Source: Rickettsiales bacterium (GTDB lineage Bacteria; Pseudomonadota; Alphaproteobacteria; Rickettsiales; UBA1997). Taken from it: DNA of 6,331 nucleotides. Location: contig CANEUK010000087.1 in the NCBI GenBank assembly GCA_947441695.1, positions 1-6,331 of the forward strand. The letters run 5' to 3'. Shown piece after piece: positions 5,929 to 6,331 of the stretch (positions are counted from its first letter, which is position 1; each line of letters begins with the position of its first letter). The translations under genes and the position numbers were made by a program. The notes beneath the pieces were generated by a model. That model saw only the letters and a program-made list of their open reading frames with translations. It searched no databases and had not been told where the DNA came from.

Positions 5929-6331
5929 TTAATAATTATTTTTTTTCAAACTTAAAAAAACTATTGCAATTCCAAAAAAAACTAATGGTAAAGACAGAGC
6001 TTGTCCCATGGTTATTTTATCAAAAAATAATCCAATTTGCTCGTCGGGTTGACGGAAATTTTCCACTAATAAACGAAAACTTCCGTAAAGCGTTAAAAAA
6101 ACTCCGCTTAAAAAGCCACGATTTTTAGAAAATTTTCTCAAAAAAAGCAAAATTACAAAAATCACAATTCCTTCTAAAACAGCTTCATAGATTTGACTTG
6201 GATGACGCGGCAAATCACCTCCATTTGGAAAAATTACGCCAAAACTCGAACCAGTAACTCGACCGTAAAGTTCCATATTCATAAAATTGGCCAAGCGTCC
6301 AAAAAACAAACCAACTGGCGCGGCAATTGAA
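5929..6331 (-). CDS. lgt: Prolipoprotein diacylglyceryl transferase, C-terminal part (5' end beyond window)
   Basis: An inner-membrane enzyme that transfers diacylglycerol from phosphatidylglycerol to the lipobox cysteine of prolipoproteins, the first step of lipoprotein maturation. The frame enters from the right edge and has 133 residues before the TAA at 5929-5931; the first half is missing. The fragment starts SIAAPVGLFFGRLANF and continues NMELYGR, the Lgt signature, with Arg12, Asn15, Glu20 and Gly23 matching E. coli R143, N146, E151 and G154. PRHPSQIYEAVLEG follows from residue 41, then a hydrophobic membrane segment. YGSFRLLVE holds Y82, R86 and E90, matching E. coli Y235, R239 and E243. 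A last membrane helix starts at MGQALSLPLVFFG and ends in KKNNY. All expected catalytic-region residues in the visible part are present. A start at TTG 6309 would be wrong because the signature continues upstream of it. Its products in this window would include the two TRL-like lipoproteins. Confidence 0.96.
   Translation of the reverse strand, partial: SIAAPVGLFFGRLANFMNMELYGRVTGSSFGVIFPNGGDLPRHPSQIYEAVLEGIVIFVILLFLRKFSKNRGFLSGVFLTLYGSFRLLVENFRQPDEQIGLFFDKITMGQALSLPLVFFGIAIVFLSLKKNNY

Noticed and set aside
5061..6331. Possible chromosomal origin beside dnaA
   Set aside because: Only one near-perfect box lies in the gap, with no box cluster or obvious unwinding repeats; in alphaproteobacteria the origin is often away from dnaA.

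Overview
The window looks like a piece of the chromosome of an AT-rich Gram-negative bacterium, most likely an alphaproteobacterium of the Rickettsiales or a similar host-associated lineage. Support for this is a folate-dependent TrmFO, an alphaproteobacterial-style rhodanese ending in a GFEG/RG/NGWK tail, lipoproteins suited to an outer membrane, and a prepilin-LamG protein of a kind I associate with such genomes. The taxonomic call is an inference from protein features, not from a marker alignment.

Every gene I can support lies on the minus strand, so transcription runs from high to low coordinates. In that order they are: the C-terminal part of lgt (prolipoprotein diacylglyceryl transferase, cut by the right edge); a 395-base gap; a single-domain rhodanese; dnaA, 5 bases after the rhodanese stop; two tandem paralogous lipoproteins of the TRL-like family, closed by a strong intrinsic terminator; trmFO (tRNA m5U54 methyltransferase); and a long open frame starting at 1304 and cut by the left edge, which encodes a type IV pilin-like protein with a LamG-like domain and a cysteine-rich C-terminal part.

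The genes mix core functions (replication initiation, tRNA modification, lipoprotein maturation) with envelope and surface proteins. Lgt would lipidate the two lipoproteins found further along. Rhodanese and dnaA form a clear transcription unit. The lipoproteins could share that unit or have their own weak promoter, and the terminator at 2775-2813 separates them from trmFO.

No mobile element, CRISPR array, RNA gene or defence system is visible. The least ordinary parts are the pilin-like protein, whose roughly 70-residue leader is built partly from an in-frame 12-bp tandem repeat (4-residue K-T units); the absence of Shine-Dalgarno sequences at all six visible starts; the lipoprotein duplication; altered residues in the DnaA DNA-binding motif; and the 395-base gap upstream of the rhodanese-dnaA unit.
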